A stretch of 57,886 nt of DNA from Bradyrhizobium sp. AUGA SZCCT0158 (GTDB lineage Bacteria; Pseudomonadota; Alphaproteobacteria; Rhizobiales; Xanthobacteraceae), in NCBI RefSeq assembly GCF_018130065.1, contig NZ_JAFCME010000034.1, positions 1 to 57,886 of the forward strand, given 5' to 3'. Below, one piece after another: positions 16,533 through 25,474 of this stretch. Below the pieces are notes generated by a model that was not told where the DNA came from, searched no databases, and worked only from the letters and a program-made list of their open reading frames with translations. The position numbers and the translations under genes were made by a program. The first letter of the stretch is position 1, and every line of letters begins with the position of its first letter.

Positions 16533-18188
16533 ATGTACGCATATGACGAACTCGATCGCACGCTGATCAACGAACGCGTGTCTGAATTCCGCGACCAGGT
16601 GAAGCGCCGCCTCTCCGGCGAGCTCACCGAGGACGAATTCAAGATGCTGCGCCTGCAGAACGGCGTCTATCTGCAGCTGCACGCCTACATGTTCCGCGTC
16701 GCGATCCCCTACGGCACGCTGTCGTCCAAGCAGCTGCGCGCGCTGGCCCGTGTCGGACGCCGCTACGACCGCGGCTATGGCCATTTCACCACAAGGCAGA
16801 ACATCCAGTTCAACTGGATCAAGCTCGCCGAATTGCCGGACGCGCTCGCGGACCTTGCCGAGGTCGGCATCCATGCGATGCAGACGTCCGGCAACAACAT
16901 GCGCAACGTCACCTCTGACCAGTGGGCCGGCGTCGCGCCGGGCGAGGTCGAGGATCCCCGCATCTGGTCGGAAATCCTGCGCCAGCACACCACGCTGCAT
17001 CCGGAATTTTCCTTCCTGCCGCGCAAGTTCAAGATCGCCATCACGGCATCCGAGCACGACCGCGCGGCGATCAAGGTGCACGACATCGGGCTGCGCCTGT
17101 ACAAGAACGCGGAAGGCGAGACCGGCTTTGAAGTGCTGGTCGGCGGCGGTCTCGGCCGCACGCCGTTCATCGGCAAGACCATCAAGCCGTTCGTGCACGG
17201 CCGCGACATCCTGAGCTATGTCGAGGCGATCCTGCGCGTCTACAACCAGTACGGCCGCCGCGACAACATCTACAAGGCGCGCATCAAGATCCTGGTGCAC
17301 GAGCTCGGCATCGAGAAATTCGCGCGCGAGGTCGACGAGGAATGGAAGCAGATGGGGGACGTCGGATTGACGCTCGATCATTCCGTCATCGAGGAGGTGC
17401 GTTCGCGCTTCTCCTATCCGGCCTATGAAAAGCTGCCGCACATGCCGGACGAGCTGAAACAGGCCGCGCATGATCCGCTGTTCGAACGCTGGCGCGGGAA
17501 CTCCGTGTTCCCGCACAAGGTCCAGGGCTATTCGATCGTGACGATCTCGCTGAAGCCGGTGGGCGCACCGCCCGGCGACGCCACCTCCGACCAGATGGAT
17601 GCGGTCGCCGATCTCGCCGACCGCTACTCCTTCGGCGAAATCCGCGTCGGCCACGAACAGAATCTGTGCCTGCCGCATGTCGCCAAGCGCGACCTGCCGC
17701 AGCTATGGAAGGCGCTCGACCGGATCGGGCTCGCCACGCCGAACGTCAATCTGGTCACCGACATCATCGCCTGCCCCGGGCTGGACTATTGCTCGCTGGC
17801 CAATGCGCGCTCGATCCCGATCGCGCAGGAGCTGACCCGTCGGTTCGCCAATCACGACACCGCCGAGCTGATCGGCCGGCTGCACATCAACATCTCCGGC
17901 TGCATCAACGCCTGCGGACATCACCACGTCGGCCATATCGGCATTCTCGGCGTCGAGAAGAACGGCGAGGAGTTTTACCAGATCACGATCGGCGGCCGCG
18001 CCGATGAGGGCGCACAGATGGGTACGCTGATCGGTCCGGCGATTCCCTATGCGGAAGTCGCCGACGTGATCGAGGATATCGTCGAAGCCTATCTCGCACT
18101 GCGTGATCGCCCCGAGGAATTGTTCGTGGATGCGGTAAAGCGCCTGGGTGTCGAGCCATTCAAGGAGCGGGTCTATGCCACTCGTTAA
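16533..18188 (+). CDS. cysI: Sulfite/nitrite reductase hemoprotein (siroheme, 4Fe-4S)
   Basis: 551 residues. It has the duplicated ferredoxin-like half domains of the siroheme reductases (first RGYGHFTTRQNIQFNWIKL near residue 85; second FGEIRVGHEQNLCLP near residue 370). The 4Fe-4S/siroheme cysteines are C-x5-C in ACPGLDYC (about 412-418) and C-x3-C in ISGCINACG (about 454-458). It would reduce sulfite to sulfide with six electrons. No CysJ flavoprotein is encoded here, so ferredoxin is the likely donor. Its stop overlaps the following DUF934 gene by 14 bases. The operon context of cysG and cysH favours sulfite over nitrite as substrate. Confidence 0.93.
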   Translation: MYAYDELDRTLINERVSEFRDQVKRRLSGELTEDEFKMLRLQNGVYLQLHAYMFRVAIPYGTLSSKQLRALARVGRRYDRGYGHFTTRQNIQFNWIKLAELPDALADLAEVGIHAMQTSGNNMRNVTSDQWAGVAPGEVEDPRIWSEILRQHTTLHPEFSFLPRKFKIAITASEHDRAAIKVHDIGLRLYKNAEGETGFEVLVGGGLGRTPFIGKTIKPFVHGRDILSYVEAILRVYNQYGRRDNIYKARIKILVHELGIEKFAREVDEEWKQMGDVGLTLDHSVIEEVRSRFSYPAYEKLPHMPDELKQAAHDPLFERWRGNSVFPHKVQGYSIVTISLKPVGAPPGDATSDQMDAVADLADRYSFGEIRVGHEQNLCLPHVAKRDLPQLWKALDRIGLATPNVNLVTDIIACPGLDYCSLANARSIPIAQELTRRFANHDTAELIGRLHINISGCINACGHHHVGHIGILGVEKNGEEFYQITIGGRADEGAQMGTLIGPAIPYAEVADVIEDIVEAYLALRDRPEELFVDAVKRLGVEPFKERVYATR

Positions 18189-18690
18189 GCAGGGTAGAAT
18201 CACCACCGATCTGTTCGTCCATGTGGCCGACGGCGCCGAGTTGCCCGGCGACGGCGCGATCCTCCTTCCGGCGGCGCGGTTCCTCGAGGATGCGGAAGCG
18301 CTGCTGAAGCGCGCGGGCAAGGTCGGCGTGATCTGGCCGAACAACCGCGACCTCGACGATCTCGTACCGTATCTCGGCCGGCTGGCCGCGGTGGCGCTGG
18401 TGTTTCCCTCGTTCCGCGACGGCCGCGCCTACAGCCAGGCGCGCCTGCTGCGCGAACGTCACGGCTTCGACGGCGAATTGCGCGCCACCGGACAGGTGTT
18501 GCGCGATCAGTTCGTGTTCATGCTGCGCGCCGGCTTCGACACGTTCGAAGTGAAGAAGAACAGCGACGCCGAGGCGTTTGCCTCTACCGCAAAGAGCTAT
18601 TCGGTGTTCTACCAGCCGACCGGGGATGGCCGTCTCACCGCGCTGCATCGGCGGATGCAACTGCGTCATTCGGAGAGTGCCGGCCAGTGA
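18175..18690 (+). CDS. DUF934 protein of the sulfite-reductase operon
   Basis: 171 residues from the ATG at 18175 inside the end of cysI, with AAGGAG upstream. It contains the DUF934 hallmarks: LPAARFLED, VIWPNNRDLDDL, LVFPSFRDGRAYSQARLLRERHGFDGELRATGQVLRDQ and a C-terminal FYQPTGDGR. The family is found with cysI and cysH across proteobacteria and is often called a putative oxidoreductase, but no biochemical role is established. The stop codon overlaps the GTG start of cysH, so the three proteins are translationally coupled and probably act in the same reduction step. Confidence 0.9.
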   Translation: MPLVKQGRITTDLFVHVADGAELPGDGAILLPAARFLEDAEALLKRAGKVGVIWPNNRDLDDLVPYLGRLAAVALVFPSFRDGRAYSQARLLRERHGFDGELRATGQVLRDQFVFMLRAGFDTFEVKKNSDAEAFASTAKSYSVFYQPTGDGRLTALHRRMQLRHSESAGQ

Positions 18691-19418
18691 ACGCGCTCGT
18701 ACATCAGGCATCGATCGAGAAAGCGGCGGACCTGTCGCCGGCGCAGGCGCTCGACCGCGCGCTGCGCAGCGCGTCGCCCTCGGAAGTCATTGAAGCGGCG
18801 TTGAAGACCGTCGGTCGCGAGAAGTTGGCGGTGGTCTCGTCGTTCGGTACCGAGTCGGCCGCACTGCTCAAGGTGATGGCGGACGTTGATCCGGCGATTC
18901 CCGTGATCTTCCTCGACACCGGCTGGCTGTTCGAGGAGACGCTGGCCTATCGCGACACGCTGATCGCAACGCTGGGCCTGCGCGACGTCCGCTCGATCAA
19001 GCCGCTTGAAGAAACCTTGTCGCGCGAGGATCCGGATCGTGAATTGTGGTTCTCCGATCCCGACGCCTGCTGCCGTATCCGCAAAGTGGAGCCGCTGGCG
19101 CGGGCATTGGCGCCGTTCTCGGCCTGGATCAACGGCCGCAAGCGCTTCCAGGGCGGCCTGCGCGCCGAGATGGCGGTCGTCGAGGACGACGGCGCCAGGC
19201 TGAAATTCAACCCGTTCGCCAATGTCGCGCGCGAAGAGATCGAGGCGATCTACCAGCTTGCGAAATTGCCGCCGCATCCGCTGGTGGCGTCGGGCTACCT
19301 GTCGGTCGGATGCATGCCGTGCAGCAGCCGGACCTCGCCTGATGAAGACGCGCGTGCCGGTCGCTGGCGCGGAAGAGCCAAGACAGAATGTGGCATCCAC
19401 ACGATCAAGACTTCATAG
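18687..19418 (+). CDS. cysH: Adenylylsulfate (APS) reductase, 4Fe-4S type
   Basis: 243 residues, starting at a GTG that overlaps the DUF934 stop. The PP-loop-like SSFGTESAALL (about residue 51), the CC pair in DPDACCRIRKVEPL (about 130), the CMPC pair (about 210) and the catalytic ECGIH near the C-terminus are all present. The CC...CxxC set binds a 4Fe-4S cluster and marks the APS-reducing subtype known from rhizobia, rather than the cluster-free PAPS reductase of E. coli. It releases sulfite for CysI using thioredoxin or a similar donor. It is the last gene of the cysG operon. Confidence 0.95.
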   Translation: MNALVHQASIEKAADLSPAQALDRALRSASPSEVIEAALKTVGREKLAVVSSFGTESAALLKVMADVDPAIPVIFLDTGWLFEETLAYRDTLIATLGLRDVRSIKPLEETLSREDPDRELWFSDPDACCRIRKVEPLARALAPFSAWINGRKRFQGGLRAEMAVVEDDGARLKFNPFANVAREEIEAIYQLAKLPPHPLVASGYLSVGCMPCSSRTSPDEDARAGRWRGRAKTECGIHTIKTS

Positions 19419-19540
19419 GACAATGACGCTGCACCGCCGCAAACAATGAAAAGCGGTTTCGTTGACTAAAGGCCACTTCACCGCGAGTTATGTCCCGCGT
19501 GTTCCGGTGATATCCTTCACCAGGCCGAATGGAGATTGAG

Positions 19541-20530
19541 ATGTTCCGTCGTATTCTGCCCCTCGTCGCGGGACTGCTCTGGGCAGGTTCAGCGCTCGCT
19601 GCCGATGTAACGCTGCTCAACGTGTCGTACGATCCGACGCGCGAGCTCTATGCCGATTTCAACAAGGCGTTCATTGCCGCTTACAGTAAGGAAACCGGCA
19701 AGAGCGTCGAGATCAAGCAGTCGCATGGCGGCTCCGGCTCGCAGGCGCGTTCTGTGATCGACGGATTGCAGGCGGATGTGGTCACGCTGGCGCTGGCCTA
19801 TGATATCGATGCGATCGCCGGCAAGGGCCTGGTGGCACCGGACTGGCAGAAGCGCTTGCCGCTCAACGCCTCGCCCTACACGTCGACGATCGTGTTTCTG
19901 GTGCGCAAGGGCAATCCCAAGGGCATCAAGGATTGGGACGATTTGATTAAATCCGGCGTCAGCATCATCACGCCGAACCCGAAAACATCAGGCGGCGCGC
20001 GCTGGAATTATCTGGCGGCATGGGGCTATGCCGAGAAAAAATTCGGTTCGTCCGACAAGGCCAAAAAATTCGTCGGCGATCTCTTCAAGAACGTGCCGGT
20101 GCTCGATACCGGCGCGCGAGGCTCGACCGTGACGTTCGTCGAGCGCGGTGTCGGCGACGTGCTGCTGGCATGGGAGAACGAGGCGTTCCTGGCGCAGCGG
20201 GAATTCGGCAAGGACAAGTTCGAGATCGTTTCGCCGCCGCTGTCGATCCTGGCCGAGCCGCCGGTCTCCGTCGTCGACAAGGTGGCCGACAAGAAAGGCA
20301 CCCGCGCGGCGGCTGAAGCCTACCTGAAATACTGGTATACCAAGGAAGGTCAGGAAATCGCCGCACGCAATTCCTACCGTCCGCGCGATTCGGAGATCGC
20401 CCGGGAATACGAAAAATCTTTCGCCAAGGTCGAACTTTTCACGATCGACGACGTTTTCGGTGGTTGGGCAAAGGCGCAGAAGGAACATTTTGCCGAAGGC
20501 GGTATCTTCGACCAGATCTACAAGAACTGA
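19541..20530 (+). CDS. Sulfate ABC transporter, periplasmic substrate-binding protein
   Basis: 329 residues from the ATG at 19541, which has GGAG six bases upstream (an ATG four codons earlier is less well placed). The signal peptide MFRRILPLVAGLLWAGSALA is followed by the mature start ADVTLLNVSYDPTRELY, the Sbp/CysP signature. SHGGSGSQARSVIDGLQADVV and the NPKTSGGARWNYLAAW sulfate-pocket region are intact. It would bind sulfate or thiosulfate in the periplasm and hand it to CysTW; Sbp and CysP cannot be told apart from sequence alone. A gap of 122 bp from cysH suggests its own promoter, with cysT, cysW and cysA following. Confidence 0.94.
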   Translation: MFRRILPLVAGLLWAGSALAADVTLLNVSYDPTRELYADFNKAFIAAYSKETGKSVEIKQSHGGSGSQARSVIDGLQADVVTLALAYDIDAIAGKGLVAPDWQKRLPLNASPYTSTIVFLVRKGNPKGIKDWDDLIKSGVSIITPNPKTSGGARWNYLAAWGYAEKKFGSSDKAKKFVGDLFKNVPVLDTGARGSTVTFVERGVGDVLLAWENEAFLAQREFGKDKFEIVSPPLSILAEPPVSVVDKVADKKGTRAAAEAYLKYWYTKEGQEIAARNSYRPRDSEIAREYEKSFAKVELFTIDDVFGGWAKAQKEHFAEGGIFDQIYKN

Positions 20531-20576
20531 GCTCTAGAACGGATCTGGGCGATTTACCGAGCAATCAGGGGGACTT

Positions 20577-21413
20577 GTGAGCATAGCGGTGGCACGGCGG
20601 AGCAGCTTGCCGGGGTTTGGTCTCACCATGGGGCTGACCCTGACATGGCTCTCCATTATTATCCTGTTGCCGCTGGCCGGCCTGTTTCTCAAGACGTTCG
20701 AGCTCAGCCTTGATCAGTTCTGGGGCATCATCACCAGCCGCCGCACGCTCAATGCGCTGAAGATTTCGTTCGGGCTTTCGTTTCTCGCCGCCCTGGTCAA
20801 TCTGGTGATGGGGACCATCATCGTCTGGGCGCTGGTGCGTTATCGCTTTCCCGGCCGCCGGCTGTTCGATGCCATCGTCGACATCCCCTTTGCGCTGCCG
20901 ACCGCGGTCGCCGGCGTCGCGCTCACGCAATTGTTCGCCCAAAAAGGCTGGCTCGGTGCGCCGCTGGCTGAACTCGGCATCAAGGTCGCGTTCACGCCGA
21001 TCGGGATCTTCATCGCGATGGTGTTCATCGGCATCCCCTTCGTGGTGCGGACGGTGCAGCCCGTCCTGATCGATCTCGACGTCGAGATCGAGGAGGCGGC
21101 GGCGAGCCTCGGGGCCAACCGCTGGCACACCGTGTTCAGGGTGATCCTGCCGAGTTTGATTCCGGCGCTGTTGACCGGATTTGCGCTGGCGTTCGCGCGC
21201 GCGGTCGGTGAATACGGCTCCGTCATCTTCATTGCCGGCAATCTGCCGAACGTGTCGGAAATCGCGCCTCTCCTGATCGTGATCCGGCTCTCCGAATTCC
21301 GCTACGCCGATGCGACCGCGATTGCGGTTGTCATGCTGCTGGCGTCGTTCCTGATCATCTTCGCGGTCAATCGCCTGCAGCGCTGGGCCCAAACCCGTAT
21401 TCCGGCGCATTGA
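20577..21413 (+). CDS. cysT: Sulfate ABC transporter permease CysT (CysU)
   Basis: 278 residues, six membrane segments (about 20-45, 60-85, 95-120, 135-160, 195-220, 245-265). The EAA loop motif appears as EEAAASLGANRWHTVFRVILPSL before segment 5, the docking site for the CysA ATPase. It starts at a GTG (20577). It is one half of the heterodimeric sulfate channel with CysW, which starts 7 bp downstream. Confidence 0.95.
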   Translation: MSIAVARRSSLPGFGLTMGLTLTWLSIIILLPLAGLFLKTFELSLDQFWGIITSRRTLNALKISFGLSFLAALVNLVMGTIIVWALVRYRFPGRRLFDAIVDIPFALPTAVAGVALTQLFAQKGWLGAPLAELGIKVAFTPIGIFIAMVFIGIPFVVRTVQPVLIDLDVEIEEAAASLGANRWHTVFRVILPSLIPALLTGFALAFARAVGEYGSVIFIAGNLPNVSEIAPLLIVIRLSEFRYADATAIAVVMLLASFLIIFAVNRLQRWAQTRIPAH

Positions 21414-21420
21414 GGGACTG

Positions 21421-22383
21421 ATGTCGACGCAATCGAGTGTGGTGACGTCAGCGACCGAGCTGCGGGCCTATGCCCCGACGGCGGACCTCACCGTTTCCCC
21501 GCCGCCCTCCCGCATCGAGCGTGCGCGCCCGCGCACCGGGACATCGCCGGACAATCTGCGTACCGAGCCTGGGCCGGTTCGTTTCATCATCATCACCCTC
21601 GCGGTCACCTTCCTGTCGGTGTTCGTCGTGCTGCCGCTGGTCGTGGTATTCGCAAGCGCCTTTTCCAAAGGCATCGGCGCCTATCTGGCCGCGCTGGGCG
21701 AGCCGGAGGCGCTGGCGGCGATCAAGCTGACGCTGCTGGTGGCGGCGATCTCCGTCACCCTCAATCTGGTGTTCGGCGTCATCGCGGCCTGGGCGATCGC
21801 CAAGTTCGATTTCACCGGCAAGACTTTCCTGATCACGCTGATCGATCTGCCTTTCTCGGTCAGCCCCGTGATCTCGGGCCTCGTGTTCGTGCTGTTGTTC
21901 GGCGCGCAGGGCTTTTTCGGCACATGGCTGCAGGCGCATGACATTCACATCCTGTTCGCCGTGCCCGGCATCGCGCTGGCGACCATCTTCGTGACGTTCC
22001 CCTTCGTCGCGCGTGCGCTGATCCCGCTGATGCAGGAGCAGGGCACCCAGGAGGAGGAGGCGGCGATTTCGCTCGGTGCGTCAGGCCTGCAGACCTTCTT
22101 CCGCGTCACCCTGCCCAATATCAAATGGGGCCTGCTGTATGGCGTCTTGCTGTGCAACGCGCGCGCCATGGGCGAGTTCGGTGCGGTGTCTGTCGTGTCC
22201 GGCCATATCCGCGGCGAGACCAACACCATGCCGCTGCTGGTCGAAATCCTCTATAATGAATATCAATTCGTGGCGTCGTTCGCGATTGCGTCATTGCTGG
22301 CAATGCTGGCGCTGATCACGCTGGTCGTGAAGACCGTTCTCGAGCGACGTCTGGACGAAGGACAGGAACCGCGTGACCATTGA
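21421..22383 (+). CDS. cysW: Sulfate ABC transporter permease CysW
   Basis: 320 residues. A hydrophilic N-terminal stretch of about 55 residues (longer than in E. coli CysW) precedes six membrane segments. The EAA loop reads EEEAAISLGASGLQTFFRVTLPNIKWG, and AMGEFGAVSVVSGHI is the typical CysW end region. It pairs with CysT in the membrane. The last 11 bases overlap the GTG start of cysA. Confidence 0.95.
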   Translation: MSTQSSVVTSATELRAYAPTADLTVSPPPSRIERARPRTGTSPDNLRTEPGPVRFIIITLAVTFLSVFVVLPLVVVFASAFSKGIGAYLAALGEPEALAAIKLTLLVAAISVTLNLVFGVIAAWAIAKFDFTGKTFLITLIDLPFSVSPVISGLVFVLLFGAQGFFGTWLQAHDIHILFAVPGIALATIFVTFPFVARALIPLMQEQGTQEEEAAISLGASGLQTFFRVTLPNIKWGLLYGVLLCNARAMGEFGAVSVVSGHIRGETNTMPLLVEILYNEYQFVASFAIASLLAMLALITLVVKTVLERRLDEGQEPRDH

Positions 22384-23422
22384 AGTCAAAAACATCGTCA
22401 AGAAGTTCGGCAGCTTCGCTGCGCTCGACAATGTCGACCTGAAAGTCGACCAGGGCGAATTGCTGGCGCTGCTCGGCCCCTCCGGCTCGGGCAAGACCAC
22501 GCTGCTGCGGATCATCGCCGGGCTAGACTGGCCGGATGCCGGCGAGGTGTTGATCGACGACGAGGACGCGCTGGCGCGCGGCGCGAGCGAGCGCCATGTC
22601 GGTTTCGTGTTCCAGCATTACGCGCTGTTCCGCCACATGACGGTGTTCGAAAACGTCGCCTTCGGCCTGCGGGTGCAGCCGCGCGCCATTCGCAAGGACG
22701 AGGCCACCATCCGCGCCCGCGTCAAGGAATTACTCGATCTGGTGCAACTCGACTGGCTGTCCGACCGCTACCCCAGCCAGTTGTCCGGCGGCCAGCGGCA
22801 GCGCATTGCGCTCGCGCGTGCGCTTGCGATCGAGCCGCGCATCCTGCTGCTCGACGAGCCGTTCGGCGCGCTCGACGCCAAGGTGCGCAAGGAGCTGCGG
22901 CAATGGCTGCGCTCGCTGCATTCGGAAATCCACGTCACCTCGATCTTCGTCACCCACGACCAGGAAGAGGCGCTCGAAGTCGCCAACCGTGTGGTCGTCA
23001 TGGACAAGGGCCGCATCGAGCAGATCGGCACGCCCGGCGAGGTCTATGATCACCCGGCGACCGCGTTCGTGCATGGCTTCATCGGCGAGTCGATCGTGCT
23101 GCCGGTGGATGTCAGCGGCGGCTCGGTGCGGCTCGGCGGCCGGCCGCTCAATATCGCCGCCAATGGCGCGGCTTCCGGGGCTTCGAAACTGTTCGTCCGG
23201 CGACATGACATGCATATCGGGCCCGCCGGGTCCGGATCGCTGGAAGGCGCGGTGCGCCATGTCCGTTCGTTCGGTCCGATTCAGCGGGCCGAGGTGGCGC
23301 TGTCCGACGGCGAGGGCAAGACCGTCATCGAGATCGACGCCCCCCGCGACCGGGAACTCCAGGCCGGCGAAATCGTCAGCCTGCAGCCCCGCCGCTACCG
23401 TATTTTTGCGGCCCAGGATTGA
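22373..23422 (+). CDS. cysA: Sulfate/thiosulfate ABC transporter ATP-binding protein
   Basis: 349 residues. Walker A GPSGSGKTTLLRI (about residue 35), Q-loop, signature LSGGQRQRIALARAL (about 135), Walker B ILLLDEPFGALD and the switch histidine in VTHDQEEALEVA are all intact. After residue 240 comes the regulatory TOBE-like domain seen in CysA/PotA. It energises sulfate uptake through CysT and CysW. The start is a GTG inside the end of cysW, giving translational coupling. It ends the sulfate-assimilation block and is followed by a palindromic repeat that may terminate the transcript. Confidence 0.96.
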   Translation: MTIEVKNIVKKFGSFAALDNVDLKVDQGELLALLGPSGSGKTTLLRIIAGLDWPDAGEVLIDDEDALARGASERHVGFVFQHYALFRHMTVFENVAFGLRVQPRAIRKDEATIRARVKELLDLVQLDWLSDRYPSQLSGGQRQRIALARALAIEPRILLLDEPFGALDAKVRKELRQWLRSLHSEIHVTSIFVTHDQEEALEVANRVVVMDKGRIEQIGTPGEVYDHPATAFVHGFIGESIVLPVDVSGGSVRLGGRPLNIAANGAASGASKLFVRRHDMHIGPAGSGSLEGAVRHVRSFGPIQRAEVALSDGEGKTVIEIDAPRDRELQAGEIVSLQPRRYRIFAAQD

Positions 23423-23530
23423 CGACGAAGTCGTCATTCCTGGGCGCGAAGCGAACCTCAGGTGCGCAATTGCGCATCGGGGAATCTCGAGATTCCGGGT
23501 CTGGTCCTAGTGGACCATCCCGGAATGACG
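23421..23530. repeat. REP palindrome, family C, carrying a nested CAATTG palindrome
   Basis: GTCATTCC at 23432-23439 pairs with GGAATGAC at 23521-23528, enclosing an inner GGAATCTCGAGATTCC palindrome and TGGTCCTAGTGGACCA. Within the unit, TGCGCAATTGCGCA (23463-23476) is a nested insertion also seen in other repeats of the window. No gene lies between cysA and 23607. Confidence 0.75.
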
Positions 23531-23606
23531 GCTGGATTTAGCCCCACGTTCACCATTCAGCCACGGTTGGTATGCAACAACTGCGTGACATCACGGGGGT
23601 TGATTC

Positions 23607-24104
23607 ATGCGCGCCGCGGCCGCGATAGCTGGACTTTTGTTGCTGGGCGGCTGCATGGCGGACACCGCCAGGGCGCCGGACCAGCCGACCATGTATCTCA
23701 GCATGGCCAATGGCGGCGCCACGCTGGATCCGCAGGCTGCGGCCTCGATGATTTCGCTGTACCGCCAGAATAACGGCCTTGCCGCCGTGGCTGTTGACCC
23801 GGACCTGATGAAGCTCGCCGAAGCGCAATCGCAGGCGATGGCCAAGCGCAACAAGCTCGATCATGACGTCAAGGGCCCGCTGGAAAAGCGCCTCGGCGCT
23901 TCCGGATATCCGGCCAAGCTCGCGGTTGAAAACGTGTCGGCCGGCTATCACACGCTGGCGGAAGCTTTTTCGGGCTGGCGTGACTCGCCGCCGCACAAGG
24001 CCAACATGCTCAAGAACGGTGTCACAAAATTGGGCATCGCGGCGATTTATGCTCCCAACACCAAATACAAGGTGTTCTGGACGCTCATTCTGGCGTCAAC
24101 CTAG
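23607..24104 (+). CDS. CAP-domain (SCP/PR-1-like) lipoprotein
   Basis: 165 residues starting MRAAAAIAGLLLLGGCMAD, a lipoprotein signal with the lipobox LLGGC (lipidated Cys16). A CAP domain follows: NNGLAAVAVDPDLMKLAEAQSQAMAKRNKLDHDVKGPLEKRLGA..., with VENVSAGYHTLAEAFSGWRDSPPHKANML carrying the conserved E-N and His of the CAP cavity. Family members bind lipids or small molecules or act as proteases; the role here is unknown. It is a single gene between the sulfate operon and the patatin operon, with no clear promoter motif seen. Confidence 0.85.
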   Translation: MRAAAAIAGLLLLGGCMADTARAPDQPTMYLSMANGGATLDPQAAASMISLYRQNNGLAAVAVDPDLMKLAEAQSQAMAKRNKLDHDVKGPLEKRLGASGYPAKLAVENVSAGYHTLAEAFSGWRDSPPHKANMLKNGVTKLGIAAIYAPNTKYKVFWTLILAST

Positions 24105-24177
24105 CGCATGATCCGGACCCGCAGGGCCTGCCGGCGCAAGTGGGTACGGGTTTTCCCAAAAGATCATGCGCAAACAA
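24104..24177. repeat. Dispersed intergenic palindrome, family D
   Basis: GCGCATGATC (24106-24115) is matched by GATCATGCGC near 24164-24173, with a GC-rich centre. The outer arms resemble a common Bradyrhizobium intergenic repeat as I remember it. It starts at the stop codon of the CAP-domain gene and could form its terminator. Confidence 0.6.
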
Positions 24178-24290
24178 AAACATAGCGCCGCGATAAACTC
24201 GGCGTGATCCTTGCAGATATCTCGCTGATTGACGCCGTCGCGAACTGCCGCCACGGTATCAAAATCATTGCCCTCTGATTGACGGTCACG

Positions 24291-25469
24291 ATGGATACAT
24301 CCGCTTCCGCGCACGCGACGAAGCCCGTTGATGCACAGCGCGTGCTGGTGCTGCAGGGCGGCGGCGCGCTCGGCTCTTACCAGGCCGGCGCCTTCCAGGC
24401 GCTGTGCCGCTCCGGCTTCGAGCCGGAATGGGTAGCGGGCATCTCGATCGGCGCGATCAATGCCGCGATCATTGCCGGCAACGACCCTGCGACACGCGTC
24501 GATCGCCTGAAGGAATTCTGGGACATGGTGTCGTCGCCGGTGTCGTGGAATCCGATTACGCCGGGTGATCGCGCGCGGTCGCTGTTCAACGAGACCAGCG
24601 CCGCCTTGATCGCGACCTTCGGTGTGCCCGGATTTTTCACGCCGCGGCTTCCGCCGGCGCCGCTGTGGCCGCAGGGCAGTCCGCAATCGCTGAGCTATTA
24701 CGATACCGCGCCGCTGAAGAAGACGCTGGAAAGACTGGTCGACTTCGACCGCATCAACGATCTGAAGATGCGGCTTTCCGTCGGCGCCGTCGGCGTGACC
24801 TCCGGCAATTTCAAATATTTCGACAATGTCGAATTCAAGAAGCTCGGCAAGAAGATCGGGCCGGAGCACATCATGGCGTCCGGCGCGCTGCCGCCCGGTT
24901 TTCCTTCCATCCTGATCGACGGAGAGCATTACTGGGACGGCGGCATCGCCTCCAACACGCCGCTCGATTTCGTGCTGGATGAGGAAAGCGACCGCGATCT
25001 CCTGATCTTCCAGGTCGACCTGTTCAGCGCGCGCGGCGATCTGCCGGCCACGCTGCTGGAGGCTGCCGAGCGCGAGAAAGACATCCGCTTTTCCAGCCGT
25101 ACCCGGATGAACACCGACAAGAACAAGCAAGTGCACAACACGCGCAAGGCGCTCCGCGAATTGGTCGCCAAATTGCCCGATGATCTCAAGAATGATCCGT
25201 CGGTGGCGGTCCTGTGCAACGCGGTCAAGGAAAACACCGTCACGGTGGTGCACCTGATCTACCGCAGCAAGAACTACGAATCCTCGTCCAAGGATTACGA
25301 TTTCTCGCATGTCGGGGTGGTCGAGCACTGGAATGCGGGTGCCCGGGACGTGCATTTGTCGATGCGTCACAAAGAATGGCTAGAACGGCCGCAGTCCGGG
25401 GAGACCATGGTGACCTACGATCTCACGAGGGACGTTTCCAGCGCCCCCGAAAGCAAGAAACAGGAGTGA
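24291..25469 (+). CDS. Patatin-like phospholipase (DUF3734 type)
   Basis: 392 residues from the ATG at 24291; an in-frame TTG twelve bases upstream is possible. The patatin fold is shown by the oxyanion loop LVLQGGGALGSYQAG (about residue 17), the nucleophile GISIGA (Ser of G-x-S-x-G, about residue 55) and the catalytic Asp in DGGIASNTPL (about residue 220). The C-terminal part matches DUF3734, found in this subgroup. There is no signal peptide, so it is cytoplasmic. Six bases downstream is 3-hydroxybutyrate dehydrogenase; the pair suggests polyhydroxybutyrate or lipid turnover, an inference from context. It is not a PhaZ-type depolymerase by sequence. Confidence 0.9.
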   Translation: MDTSASAHATKPVDAQRVLVLQGGGALGSYQAGAFQALCRSGFEPEWVAGISIGAINAAIIAGNDPATRVDRLKEFWDMVSSPVSWNPITPGDRARSLFNETSAALIATFGVPGFFTPRLPPAPLWPQGSPQSLSYYDTAPLKKTLERLVDFDRINDLKMRLSVGAVGVTSGNFKYFDNVEFKKLGKKIGPEHIMASGALPPGFPSILIDGEHYWDGGIASNTPLDFVLDEESDRDLLIFQVDLFSARGDLPATLLEAAEREKDIRFSSRTRMNTDKNKQVHNTRKALRELVAKLPDDLKNDPSVAVLCNAVKENTVTVVHLIYRSKNYESSSKDYDFSHVGVVEHWNAGARDVHLSMRHKEWLERPQSGETMVTYDLTRDVSSAPESKKQE

Positions 25470-25474
25470 CCAGA

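Noticed and set aside
16533..18188. Assimilatory nitrite reductase
   Set aside because: The siroheme family covers both substrates, but position between cysG and cysH with DUF2849 and DUF934 argues for sulfite.
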